Assembly: GCA_018608565.1 (NCBI GenBank) | Contig: JABAZT010000020.1 | Coordinates: 6,503-43,282 of the forward strand | DNA from: Candidatus Altimarinota bacterium | GTDB taxonomy: Bacteria > Patescibacteriota > Gracilibacteria > UBA4473 | DNA length: 36,780 bases | Direction of reading: 5' to 3' | Shown: piece after piece, positions 9,201 through 16,976 of the stretch | How the letters are laid out: each line of letters opens with the position of its first letter | Position numbering within the stretch: the stretch's first letter is position 1 | The notes under the pieces: generated by a model | Seen by the model: only the letters and a program-made list of their open reading frames with translations | Told to the model about the DNA's origin: nothing | Databases searched by the model: none | Program-made: the position numbers and the translations under genes

Positions 9201-10478
9201 TGGATCACTCTGACAACTCTCATGACAACCTATAGACAACTGTGCTTCAGACAAAGCTCCTATCTGACAAACATTATTACAGGAACGATCATACAAATCC
9301 TCTGAACAACCAAAATCATCCATCTTAGCATCCTCACACACCCCCGTCACCGTACAAATATAATCACACTTAGGATGTAGTGGATTGGTCGCACAATAAT
9401 CAGGACATCCTTCTTGATCGGGAGAAGCATGACAATCCAAATACGGATCCTCATCACACGCCCCATCCCCTCCATACAAACAATCCCAATTACATCCCCA
9501 ATGACTCGGATTATCCAAACAAAAATCAACGCAATCTTCACGATTTTCGGAAAGACCATACGCACACAATGGAACAAAGTCTTCTTCGCAACGAGTAGGA
9601 TCTACACTGCAATAATCAGGCATTCCCGAACAACCTTCAGGATTCTCTATACAAGACGGCTTACATTTCCAATATTCAGGATATTTAGAACACTGAGTTT
9701 CATCCCACTCACAAGACGAATCAAATGGATCCAATAAACAAACATCATACTGTAGATCTGAAGTTACACACTGCACAAAATCACCTCCTGAAACTAATTC
9801 ACAAGATCGGCCAATCGTGGCCTCACAAATAGAATTACTTCCACAACTATTTTGATTCAAATTTTTACAAATTGAAGCATCATGTCTCTCTCTAACATCA
9901 CAACCGATAAAAATTTCTGTGACCGAACCATTCCCCCCTTCGCCCAAAACAATATTAGATAAACAGCCAGGACTAGAATCACACAATGACTGTGAACCAA
10001 TACTTCGACAAGATTCAACATTATATTTTAGATCACAACCCAAATAAGCATCATCACGACACTTCATACTATCAGGTGTTTTTAACGACTGACAATTTTC
10101 GACACCATCACAATCATCCGAAGTAATAAACGCACTACATTCATCACTCAATCCATCACACATATCTGGCTGAACAGTACAAAAATAATCGCACGATGAA
10201 TCCTGAGGATTAGTCATACAAAACAATCTACAGCCAGGAGAAGTTGGATCGCTACAATCTGGCTTTGGTACATCACATTTCGTTGAACCATTTCCGCAAG
10301 ACCAACTACAAGCATAGTGACTCGGATTTTCATCACAAAAATCCAAACAAGCCTCCAACTGTGTGTCATTCTCCAGATCAATATCAGGACACACTGGGAA
10401 TCCAGCAGCTTGTGTACTAGAGATACACAAGCCAACAACAGAGAAGAGAAAAACCAAAAACTTCTTATCAATACGCAT
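6219..10478 (-). CDS. Secreted protein with many C-x3-P-x4-C motifs and a large beta-rich C-terminal part, 1,419 aa
   Basis: Unrecognised as a named family. Residues 1-24 form a clear signal peptide (MRIDKK, hydrophobic core, TQA). Residues about 25-640 are extremely Cys-rich and hold eleven decapeptides of the form C-x3-P-x4-C, such as CDENPSHYAC, CATNPLHPKC and CLLDPFDSSC. At about 700-760 there is an Ig-like segment ending in 'CDKAGNC'. The rest is Cys-poor and beta-rich; near the C-terminus 'TIIIEDGEL', 'GNIFVANTVKQMVGTYHADG' and 'QLVLTGML.SNNT.GGSM' resemble a C-terminal region I associate with CPR surface proteins, perhaps a beta-helix. There is no C-terminal membrane segment or sortase signal. 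The gene lies 59 nt upstream of the 1,557-aa gene on the same strand, so cotranscription is likely. Exported, function unknown. Confidence 0.8.
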   Translation of the reverse strand: MRIDKKFLVFLFSVVGLCISSTQAAGFPVCPDIDLENDTQLEACLDFCDENPSHYACSWSCGNGSTKCDVPKPDCSDPTSPGCRLFCMTNPQDSSCDYFCTVQPDMCDGLSDECSAFITSDDCDGVENCQSLKTPDSMKCRDDAYLGCDLKYNVESCRSIGSQSLCDSSPGCLSNIVLGEGGNGSVTEIFIGCDVRERHDASICKNLNQNSCGSNSICEATIGRSCELVSGGDFVQCVTSDLQYDVCLLDPFDSSCEWDETQCSKYPEYWKCKPSCIENPEGCSGMPDYCSVDPTRCEEDFVPLCAYGLSENREDCVDFCLDNPSHWGCNWDCLYGGDGACDEDPYLDCHASPDQEGCPDYCATNPLHPKCDYICTVTGVCEDAKMDDFGCSEDLYDRSCNNVCQIGALSEAQLSIGCHESCQSDPFNSSCAPAGVLSQGIGVFAQPYCTLKSDTNCIKKDQRYCELYPQDKYCSSLCEIDPLNDNCPHFCEVYPLDPSCCTLDFETGICTQLSLDQSHPDILEPHLGQAEFCALDGMSFLGVCNQGDVSVEKSYCAVIREDSGLDVTDYGVCDDVYDTNVVFGMCDFVASDISDCLGHTISLEHEGFSDYFGIQYQGHCAGRENCIEDSIRQTYKASEDPIYLSFLSQEPLGIGVQSGINFTDPSSVYISHLIIRDKKTLDEELFINPGIVHKADQIYFQWDINQHRWAGTEKKIFSQVGVYEFVLGICDKAGNCEYTPQNTIEIVPGDISMDVFQSSVLLNCTDSLSKLYADGGKNPGCEIMFSLQDRFGNPVVGSDARGVYRAGVIGRDDFYNLEQRSDPAAYLSGLRFRNHIDKTISVDTKWQSVDDDGGTKVELVSFLPTAETVILENVCGDGRSFYALKEPKDMLVPLEIQALGYNPDGSRRPYGFFERIEAQVPVHFDVPFLGGVSLSGDFANPLPDTIHPQSNGILPVFIHGDIHGAKNDFEKFQVSVDGFSSLRGFKDKDFADPEVDKTYDFDDSKVRHPDKTKLIPVPGRGRGDKGFSFSSLITYTVPASISGVGTPIEVSYPAMAFGYPRGCGVALTDLDGVMGSLEIPELEERNADVEGRFLAKNENVFIDEDADLTEMYLEKFDNTRIRSDLMESVRSLTTGVDPANSHVDKVVVLRANDLEAFEDGGITYYKGVTVVLADEAQEKMELTGRHTIIIEDGELMIGDDLVYLDNAQDSWGFVLFNSHYDAPPFDASTGLYSINRNDGDLTNDLYGNIFVANTVKQMVGTYHADGVFTSTIEDPISIASGANVLDILDTSINRSPRPNPDHLFNQLVLTGMLNSNNTFGGSMFEEKMVDPWGRYVYHSSVGDMYAKIFDLHFVRQFLYSAVDPDEVEGYCSKVDGADDRSLDDGCYENGHPFVIHVDNKVTTSPPPGFRNNSGYSVSQ

Positions 10479-10539
10479 TCACGTGATTATATCACAAAGA
10501 ATACTCAAAATCAAAACCTTGAGCAATACTAAAGAATCC

Positions 10540-10590
10540 CTAGTCTGTCTTCCGTTACTCATTTACTTAGCTATTCAGTTACCCGTTATC
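10540..10590 (+). repeat. Degenerate GTTA(C/T)TC-type heptad tract
   Basis: A run of imperfect 7-8-nt units (GTTACTC, CTATTCA, GTTACCC, GTTATC) ends 3 nt before the ATG of the pyrophosphatase gene. Similar tracts occur at 21190-21226, 21643-21668 and 21883-21915. The unit boundaries are my reading of a degenerate pattern. Confidence 0.45.
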
Positions 10591-10593
10591 ATC

Positions 10594-11514
10594 ATGTCTA
10601 TCAAAATATTCGGACACAAAAACCCTGACACAGATTCTGTCTGCGGAGCTATAATCGCCGCCTGGTATTATACAGAAGTCCTCGGACGACAAGCCAAACC
10701 CTATAGACTTGGTGCATTAAATAAAGAAACAGAATACGTCCTCAACAAATTCAAACTCAAAGCCCCAGAACTCCTCGAGTCAGTTTCTGAAAAAGACAAT
10801 ATTATCATCGTCGACACCAATAACGCCGACGAGCTATTTGAAAACATAAATGATACCAACCTCATAGGAATAATCGATCATCACAAACTCTTTGGAAACA
10901 TATCCACCGCTGGTCCCATCGATATTCAAATCAAACCACTCGCTTCCACTGCCTCAGTATTATTTGAGATGGGACTCTCTGATTTTGATCTACCAAAACA
11001 CATAGCCCAACTCATCTGTGCCTGTATCATCTCTGACACACTATTATTTCGAAGCCCAACTACAACGACTACTGACCGAGAAATTCTAGCTGAGCTAGCA
11101 CACGAACACGACATAGATACAGAGAAACTAGCTGAAAAAATGTTCGAAGCTAAATCCAACATATCACATCTCTCGCCAGACCAGATCATCACCTATGACT
11201 CAAAAAAGGTAAATATCGGAGGAAAAGATATACTCGTCGGAGTACTCGAAACAACAAACCCAAAAAGTGTTTTTGAACAAAAAGAACAAATACAAGAAGC
11301 CATGAAAGCAAAGGTAAAATCAGATAACCTTCATGCTGTATTATTTTACGCTATCGATATACTGAACGAAGAATCTATTGCGATAACCTATGACGAAATT
11401 TCAAAAGAAATAATTGAATCAGCCTTCGAAACAACCGTCAAAAACGAAGAAGCAAAACTAAAAAACATAGTATCAAGAAAGAAACAGATTATTCCAGCGC
11501 TTGAGAAGGCCTAA
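10594..11514 (+). CDS. ppaC: Manganese-dependent inorganic pyrophosphatase (family II), 306 aa
   Basis: Hydrolyses pyrophosphate to two phosphates in the cytoplasm, pulling biosynthetic reactions forward. The family II (DHH) signatures are present: GHKNPDTDS at the N-terminus, IIDHHK around residue 90, ISDTLLFRSPT around residue 147, and SRKKQIIP near the C-terminus in the DHHA2 domain. The length matches the usual 305-310 aa. The reading frame stays open about 230 nt further upstream, but I chose this ATG because family members start just before the GHxNPDTDS motif and the upstream part overlaps the divergent surface-protein gene. No Shine-Dalgarno motif is visible, and a heptad repeat tract directly precedes the start. 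It converges on the kinase-like gene with an 8-nt gap. Confidence 0.95.
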   Translation: MSIKIFGHKNPDTDSVCGAIIAAWYYTEVLGRQAKPYRLGALNKETEYVLNKFKLKAPELLESVSEKDNIIIVDTNNADELFENINDTNLIGIIDHHKLFGNISTAGPIDIQIKPLASTASVLFEMGLSDFDLPKHIAQLICACIISDTLLFRSPTTTTTDREILAELAHEHDIDTEKLAEKMFEAKSNISHLSPDQIITYDSKKVNIGGKDILVGVLETTNPKSVFEQKEQIQEAMKAKVKSDNLHAVLFYAIDILNEESIAITYDEISKEIIESAFETTVKNEEAKLKNIVSRKKQIIPALEKA

Positions 11515-11522
11515 GAAGAACT

Positions 11523-12317
11523 TCACCCCTTAAAACAAAGAGTACCCTCCCCCACACCATAACCACGATCAGGACTACAAAATCCATCAGTATTTGTAAT
11601 AAGCACCCGATCAACGTGACCCAACATCGATTGAACAACTTCAAGCTTTAACCTCATCCCTTGAGCAACATTTAGCGTCGGATACCAAATATCCCCCTCC
11701 TTAAGCTCAATTTTTGGATGTGTAACATTCCCACCTGGACGAGTATTTATCCCCTTAGTACGAGTCAGAAAAACCACCTCATCAATTTCACACAAGAACT
11801 GCACCATCAAACCCAATGCCAAATTATCCCCATTCACATTAACCTTTTGCCCTTCTACATCTCCCAAAAAACCAAATCCAGTAATACTCGAATCCAACCT
11901 CACCCCATCAGCACGTCTTACACCCCCAACTAACCCATATTCCTCTCCCATATAATCACATTCCACAGACTCAGGATCTACAACGACGACATCATCACCA
12001 AAAGCAGATTCGATACGAGACCGAATATCTAAATATGCAGGAACTACAGCCTCATCCAACAGCCCCTCATCCGTTACCCCAAAACCATCAAGCATTGTTC
12101 GCTTAGAATTACCACCATCATTCCATAATTTATTAATCAAAAAACCACCCCCAAAAATCAAAATAAACCTAACCCCTTCTTGCACTTCCTCTCGGATCTT
12201 TGGAACTAATTCATCAAAACTATCTCGAAAAACAGTCCCAGAAAGCTTCAGCAAAACTGTCCGAAAAATTCCTTCCTTCTGCTCACCCTCGAAGTCGTTT
12301 AGTTTTTCATCTCCCAT
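11523..12317 (-). CDS. Acetylglutamate kinase-like protein (amino acid kinase family), 264 aa
   Basis: Probably an ATP-dependent kinase of the amino acid kinase fold, closest by eye to acetylglutamate kinase (ArgB). Supporting segments are LLKLSG near the N-terminus (ArgB K-x-GG), IFGGGFLINKLW (compare HGGGPQIN), DGFGVTDE (compare NGLRVTDE), NVNGDNLALG (compare NiNaD), VVFLTRTKGI (compare LTDv.GV) and GMRLKLEVV (compare GMiPKv). Several are diverged: the usual NxNAD is NVNGD, and the stretch before it is shortened. Substrate specificity therefore cannot be assumed, and no other arginine gene is nearby. ATG at 12317 was preferred over an in-frame TTG two codons earlier. The stop is TGA. UMP kinase or glutamate 5-kinase are less likely alternatives. 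Confidence 0.6.
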   Translation of the reverse strand: MGDEKLNDFEGEQKEGIFRTVLLKLSGTVFRDSFDELVPKIREEVQEGVRFILIFGGGFLINKLWNDGGNSKRTMLDGFGVTDEGLLDEAVVPAYLDIRSRIESAFGDDVVVVDPESVECDYMGEEYGLVGGVRRADGVRLDSSITGFGFLGDVEGQKVNVNGDNLALGLMVQFLCEIDEVVFLTRTKGINTRPGGNVTHPKIELKEGDIWYPTLNVAQGMRLKLEVVQSMLGHVDRVLITNTDGFCSPDRGYGVGEGTLCFKG

Positions 12318-12323
12318 AACCAA

Positions 12324-12521
12324 TCAATAGTGACACAAAAGACAAAGTCAAATATATTTTTACAGAAAAGTAAAATAAATAAAAAATAAGCACAAAAAAT
12401 GAGCACAAAAATAAAATAATTTAACTAAAGACAGCTAAAATTAATTAAGATGCATTAAAAAAAATCAAATACAATCCTCTCACACGCTTGCATATTTTCG
12501 TATTCCCACACTCACCTTTTT
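12324..12521. other. AT-rich intergenic stretch
   Basis: About 200 nt, very A+T-rich, with a short direct repeat (GAGCACAAAAA-like, around 12388-12411). I see no tRNA-like or riboswitch-like structure. It must hold the promoters of the divergent kinase-like and Nudix genes, but I cannot assign a convincing -35/-10 pair. Confidence 0.4.
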
Positions 12522-12618
12522 ATGCCAAAAATTCTCTCCAAAACCCAACTCAAGAATCATAAAGATCAAAGAACGAGAAATAGAATTTGAAAACGGAAAA
12601 ACAAAACGCCAAAAATAC

Positions 12619-13065
12619 ATGGAAAAAGGAGAATCCGTCATAATCATCCCCCTAGATGAAAATAAAAACGTCATCTTCATACGAGAATATTTCACCACTA
12701 TAAACCAAACGCAAGTCGCCCTCCCAAAAGGACGAATCGATCCAGAACAAACCCCAGAACAAGCCGCACAAAAAAAACTCCAAGAAGAAATCGGATACAA
12801 AGCTAACAAGTTGAAATTTCTCACAAAAGTCACCGCCACCCCTGGATACAATTCTCAAATCACACACATCCTCCTCGCTCTAGACCTCACAGAATCAAAA
12901 CTCAACACCGGAGACGAACTCGAAATACTCGAACAATTTCGACATCCACTCTCAGAATTCCAATCCTTAATCAATTCAGAAGATCTCACCGAAGCCAGGA
13001 TCATCACCGCATTATTTTTAGCAACTATAAAATTCAAAGAACCAATATACGATCACGCCCCCTAA
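12619..13065 (+). CDS. Nudix-fold protein with degenerate catalytic box; 5' end probably extends upstream, possibly frameshifted
   Basis: Resembles ADP-ribose-pyrophosphatase-type Nudix hydrolases, which cleave nucleoside diphosphates linked to other groups. VIIIPLDENKNVIFIREY, then LPKGRID, then LQEEIGY and the TPGY segment follow that family's order. The Nudix box is G-x5-E-x7-RE-U-x-EE-x-GU, but here the first Glu is Gln and the 'RE' pair is Lys-Lys; only the final EE remains, so catalysis is doubtful. The family normally has about 30 more residues. In-frame coding-like sequence continues upstream (KEREIEFENGK) without a usable start, while an ATG at 12522 (MPKILSKTQL) lies in another frame. 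One indel between about 12555 and 12590 would join them. It may be a decaying gene, a non-ATG start, or an inactive paralogue. Confidence 0.65.
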   Translation: MEKGESVIIIPLDENKNVIFIREYFTTINQTQVALPKGRIDPEQTPEQAAQKKLQEEIGYKANKLKFLTKVTATPGYNSQITHILLALDLTESKLNTGDELEILEQFRHPLSEFQSLINSEDLTEARIITALFLATIKFKEPIYDHAP

Positions 13066-13127
13066 AAGACCAATACCATTTAAAGGAACGAGACACACGA
13101 GGAAAACCTCAGATTTCAGTCCGCGAC

Positions 13128-14789
13128 TTAATCAACCACCTCCTGATAACATTTTTCACACAATACTTGTTCCTCCCTTTCCGGCGCATAACTCGTCCGA
13201 ATATCACACTCACATTCACTACAAGTACGATTCCAGAGTTTCCGCGGATTACGAAGCACATGCCTCTGCCGATGCCGTTCATCTGGAGAAATTCTTGGAA
13301 TTGGCAAATTCATATCCTGATAAAACTTCAATTCCTGAGGAATAATCCGATAATTCTTCCCGGTAACCCCACACGTCAACACTGATTTCAACAGAGATGA
13401 ATCAACCTCCTCAATAGAATCTGGAACTTCACACTTAGGACCATCATACCGAGCCTTAGATTCTTCTTTTTTCCATTTATATCCTCGTCTTTCCGCTTCT
13501 TCTTGAGATAGAGGATAGTAATCAGAGGCAATAGATTCGTTATATGCCACAGGGCTAATCCTAGCTGGAAAAAACTGCCCCCATTCTCCTGTTTTTTTCA
13601 TATACGCAATAATCTTGGGAACTAATTCCTTATATTCTGCCTCTGTATACTGTTTATTGAGAATACAATACTTCATCTTCCGAGCCCCAATACATCCAAA
13701 CAAATTTTCTCCCTGCTGAGAAAAAATACAATACGTCGAATCAACCAGTTTGGGATAATTACAAGCACTAAACATCACATTCTTTGCCGGACTCCCCATA
13801 TAACAACACTGATACGCAAGCTCTACATCTATTCCTACCTCCGTACAATCCATACTATCTTTGACCGAACCAAATGTTTGATTTACATGCTTACAATCCC
13901 ACAAATCCCCACTATCAAAACATTCAATTGCATTCTTTGAATTAGTCAGATAATCCCCCGTCACCTTCTCATTTTGGACTCCCTGCATATATCGCTGCGG
14001 AAAAGTCTTAGCATACGCCAAAAACTGAGACCGCATTTGCTTCAACTTTGAATATTTATACAACTCTAGTTCCGCCAATTTTTGTGTGTATTCATCTTTC
14101 GTACACTTTTCATTGAGAAAATAATACTGTTTGTTTCTCAAATTCACCGACCCAAAACAATCCTGACATCCAATACAATTCTTCAAAAACCAAGAAGAAT
14201 GACAATTTTCACAATTCTGCAAAAATTTCGCATCATAACACTTAAAACAATCCACACACTCATAACACAACTCACAACTCCAAGACCGATAACAATCCAC
14301 CAGATTAACCCCTCGATTAACTCCATACCCATAATAACAATCTCTATTCATATCCGAATCGAACATCAGGTAACAATCTTTATTAAGTCCTGCAAAATTA
14401 GTAAAATCACTATTTTCATCCTGCACATGATCTTTCAATAACGCAGGACGAGGCGCCACCAAATGAAGATCATATAATTGATCAAAAAACGGACGATGAA
14501 AATCAAACTCTTTCCCAACACTCCTCGGATCCCAATCATCAGACCAAAAATAAGCCACATCATACACCGGAAATTCTTTTTCCTCAGAAAACATAGAAAT
14601 AATTTTCTTCCCAGAACCACTACAGGTTCGATGATACAAATTTCGTTGATTTGCAATAGCCATACGCTGCATCTCCCTTTCGTCAGAACACAGATCAGGA
14701 ACAGGTACATCCATCTTTTTATAAAACTCTAAATCTTCATCCGTCACAACAAATTCCGCTCCAGAGATAACACAAACTTTAGTAAGCAT
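13128..14789 (-). CDS. Large cysteine-rich zinc-ribbon protein of a type recurrent in CPR genomes, 553 aa
   Basis: Function unknown. The two ends are homologous: residues about 5-60 and about 465-520 both read C..(S/T)G......LxFY..M..P.P...(S/P)DER...R....NxR.L..RTCS. The C-terminal copy continues into an intact CxxC...CxxC ribbon (CSEC, then LCEKC). The N-terminal copy has lost most of these cysteines but keeps IISMFSEEKEFPVYD and FDFHRPFF, which I recognise from the CPR family. The middle (about 135-380) is a Cys-rich array (CELC, CVDC, CFKC, NCENC, CIGCQDC, then NLRNKQYYFLN), which may form a regular repeat fold. There is no signal peptide or membrane segment, so the protein is cytoplasmic. 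Nucleic-acid or protein binding through zinc is an inference. Confidence 0.75.
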   Translation of the reverse strand: MLTKVCVISGAEFVVTDEDLEFYKKMDVPVPDLCSDEREMQRMAIANQRNLYHRTCSGSGKKIISMFSEEKEFPVYDVAYFWSDDWDPRSVGKEFDFHRPFFDQLYDLHLVAPRPALLKDHVQDENSDFTNFAGLNKDCYLMFDSDMNRDCYYGYGVNRGVNLVDCYRSWSCELCYECVDCFKCYDAKFLQNCENCHSSWFLKNCIGCQDCFGSVNLRNKQYYFLNEKCTKDEYTQKLAELELYKYSKLKQMRSQFLAYAKTFPQRYMQGVQNEKVTGDYLTNSKNAIECFDSGDLWDCKHVNQTFGSVKDSMDCTEVGIDVELAYQCCYMGSPAKNVMFSACNYPKLVDSTYCIFSQQGENLFGCIGARKMKYCILNKQYTEAEYKELVPKIIAYMKKTGEWGQFFPARISPVAYNESIASDYYPLSQEEAERRGYKWKKEESKARYDGPKCEVPDSIEEVDSSLLKSVLTCGVTGKNYRIIPQELKFYQDMNLPIPRISPDERHRQRHVLRNPRKLWNRTCSECECDIRTSYAPEREEQVLCEKCYQEVVD

Positions 14790-14949
14790 ATTGCAAATAT
14801 TAGTAATTCATTGTTTAGTATTATACATGGATTTAAATAATTAAGACAGAAAAAATAAAAAACAAAGAAAAGCCTTTTAAAAAGAGCAATTTAATGATAA
14901 ATATATTGTAGAAACAAATTTACAACAAGAAAACTAACAAATCCTCTTA

Positions 14950-15711
14950 ATGCACAAACAAGCCCTTACAAACCTCGGACTATCAGAAGAAGAAGCCCAA
15001 ATCTACCTCTGCCTTCTCGAATACGGAACTTCCTCCGTATCCAACATATCCCAACACACCAAGATCGGACGAGTAAATTGCTACCATCATCTCGAAAAAT
15101 TACTTCAAAAAGGTCTCATATCCGCTTCTTCTAGATCAAAAATAAAACAATTTACCGCCGAGAACCCCAAAATTCTGATAAATAAAGAAATAGAGCGACT
15201 CAACCAAGCCAAAACACTTGTACCAGAACTACTAACCCTCACCTCAAACAATCCACTTAAACCAAAAATCGCCTTCTTCGAAGGAAAAGATGGAATCAAA
15301 TCTGTTTTCGAAGAAATGATCCAAACTCAAACAGGAGAAATCGTAAGTTTTTCAAATTTCGAACGACTCTCTCAATTTCTTCCAGATTTTCTTCCAACAC
15401 ATTTTGCAGAACGAACCAAACACAATATTAAAACCAGATTCATCTCCCCTAGAACCCCTGACTCTGAATCATTTATAAAAAACTTCTTTCCAGAAAAATA
15501 CGATGAACGACTGCTCGAAGTCTTCCTTATCTCTCCAGAAGAATTCCATTTCGAATCAGAAATCACCATCTTTGCTGGATCCATCGCCATCATAAATCTC
15601 AACGAAATCAATCCCATTGCCGTTCTTATAGAAAATGCCGAGCTCTATCATACTCAAAAAGCTATCTTTGATCTCGCCTGGCTCGGAGCGACAAGTTTTA
15701 TTACACAGTAA
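14950..15711 (+). CDS. TrmB-family transcriptional regulator, 253 aa
   Basis: DNA-binding regulator. Residues about 1-70 form a winged helix-turn-helix typical of TrmB: LTNLGLSEEEAQIYLCLLEYG, then SNISQHTKIGRVNCYHHLEKLLQKGLI. A short helical linker follows (about 80-105). The C-terminal part (about 110-250) resembles the phospholipase-D-like effector domain found in many members, with IAFFEGKDGIKSVFEEM and a late FAGSIAIIN. No ligand can be deduced. It is the first of four same-strand genes spaced 39, 59 and 31 nt apart, so it probably controls its own operon and the envelope genes behind it. The start ATG lacks a Shine-Dalgarno motif. The 160 nt upstream, shared with the divergent zinc-ribbon gene, is AT-rich without a clear operator. 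Confidence 0.85.
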   Translation: MHKQALTNLGLSEEEAQIYLCLLEYGTSSVSNISQHTKIGRVNCYHHLEKLLQKGLISASSRSKIKQFTAENPKILINKEIERLNQAKTLVPELLTLTSNNPLKPKIAFFEGKDGIKSVFEEMIQTQTGEIVSFSNFERLSQFLPDFLPTHFAERTKHNIKTRFISPRTPDSESFIKNFFPEKYDERLLEVFLISPEEFHFESEITIFAGSIAIINLNEINPIAVLIENAELYHTQKAIFDLAWLGATSFITQ

Positions 15712-15750
15712 ATTGACGAAAAAGAGAAAAGAAGATACAAAGGATTAAAA

Positions 15751-16917
15751 ATGGATGAATTAGAAAAATTTTTAGAACACCCAGAAGTCGCCACATTATT
15801 AAAAAACTTAAGAGGCCCAACGCTTCAAATTTTTATGAGTTTGATGATCTCGATAATACTAACAGCAGAAACAAAAGCAGAAGAAATAACACCGTTACCC
15901 ACGCCAATAGATATAAGTATTCATCCAAGCAACCAAAAAAGACCAGAAAGCATAGACACACTAATTAAAAACCGAATAGAATACCTTACCGCAGTAGAAA
16001 AAAAAATTATAAACGAAGGGAAAGAGCCGCCAAAACCTAGCTCTGAAAAAGAAATCAATGATCTAATAACTATAGGACAACACTTAGAAATCCCCGAACT
16101 TCAAGAGAGAGAAACATTAACAAATACTTCTTATATTAATTTAAATATAAAACTCATTCAAAAACTAAAAGATCCATATGCAGAAATATGTGATCCAAAA
16201 TCAGAAATATTTGGAATCGACCTCGACACATATCAAACTCCAATAACTATAAAACGATACAAAGGGGAGAATGATGAAGACTTACTGTATATAAAAATAG
16301 ACGACTTCTTTGGGAAAAACATAATTCCAACGGTCAGAAAAGCCTTGATTGAAGAAAAAGATATAGAATACGTAGTTCTTGATTTAAGCGAAAACGGAGG
16401 AGGGCTACAAAGCAATGCTATTGGGCTGTTAAACTTATTTTTCTCTGAAGGAATACCATTTCACAAAATCACATCACAGAGTAAAATTCCTTTTGAAATG
16501 ACAAAGGAAGAAACTGATAGATTTCCAACTAAATTCCTGACAATTGTAATCAATGGACGAAGTGCTTCAGCCACAGAACAAACTGTTCTTGGATTTCAAA
16601 CACTCGCTGACAAAAAAACACTCATAATCGGGGACGAAAGCGTTGGAAAATACTATGGACAGACATTATACAGTCTATTCGAATCCGGAATAACGATAAA
16701 ATATTCAACATTTTACTATGATCAGAATCACCCAGGAAGCGGCGTTGGAATTAAACCTGAAATTTATGCCGTAGACATAATGAAGCAATGGACGACAAAA
16801 AAAAATATTAAATCAAGTGATCTCGTCGGATGGTTTTTAGACAATTTTGGAAACCAAGTAGTACCACGATACATACTCAGCGGAGACATAAAACTAAAAC
16901 CGAAAAAACAAGAATAG
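15751..16917 (+). CDS. S41-family (C-terminal processing protease-like) serine peptidase, 388 aa
   Basis: Membrane-tethered or secreted peptidase of the CtpA/Tsp family. A hydrophobic stretch at about residues 27-41, followed by ETKAEE, is a signal anchor or signal peptide. The S41 core is recognisable: VVLDLSENGGG (about 209-219), NGRSASATE with the predicted nucleophile Ser273, ESVGKYYGQ with the predicted general base Lys300, and GVGIKPEI at about 330. The Ser-Lys spacing (27) is close to that of Tsp. I see no PDZ domain; the N-terminal 150 residues are helical and charged instead, so substrate recognition may differ. AAAGGA lies about 8 nt before the ATG, one of few Shine-Dalgarno-like sites here. 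Second gene of the probable TrmB operon, likely processing exported proteins. Confidence 0.88.
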   Translation: MDELEKFLEHPEVATLLKNLRGPTLQIFMSLMISIILTAETKAEEITPLPTPIDISIHPSNQKRPESIDTLIKNRIEYLTAVEKKIINEGKEPPKPSSEKEINDLITIGQHLEIPELQERETLTNTSYINLNIKLIQKLKDPYAEICDPKSEIFGIDLDTYQTPITIKRYKGENDEDLLYIKIDDFFGKNIIPTVRKALIEEKDIEYVVLDLSENGGGLQSNAIGLLNLFFSEGIPFHKITSQSKIPFEMTKEETDRFPTKFLTIVINGRSASATEQTVLGFQTLADKKTLIIGDESVGKYYGQTLYSLFESGITIKYSTFYYDQNHPGSGVGIKPEIYAVDIMKQWTTKKNIKSSDLVGWFLDNFGNQVVPRYILSGDIKLKPKKQE

Positions 16918-16976
16918 TAACAAAATCAACAAACACACCTACCCTTCAAAAGTGAAAAAGAATAGAATAAACGCGA

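Noticed and set aside
10363-10593. Upstream extension of the pyrophosphatase gene
   Set aside because: It overlaps the 5' end of the divergent surface-protein gene, lacks family similarity and includes a heptad repeat tract; family members start just before GHxNPDTDS.
12522-12590. A separate short gene starting MPKILSKTQL
   Set aside because: It stops after 22 codons and its sequence is better explained as the displaced N-terminus of the Nudix gene.
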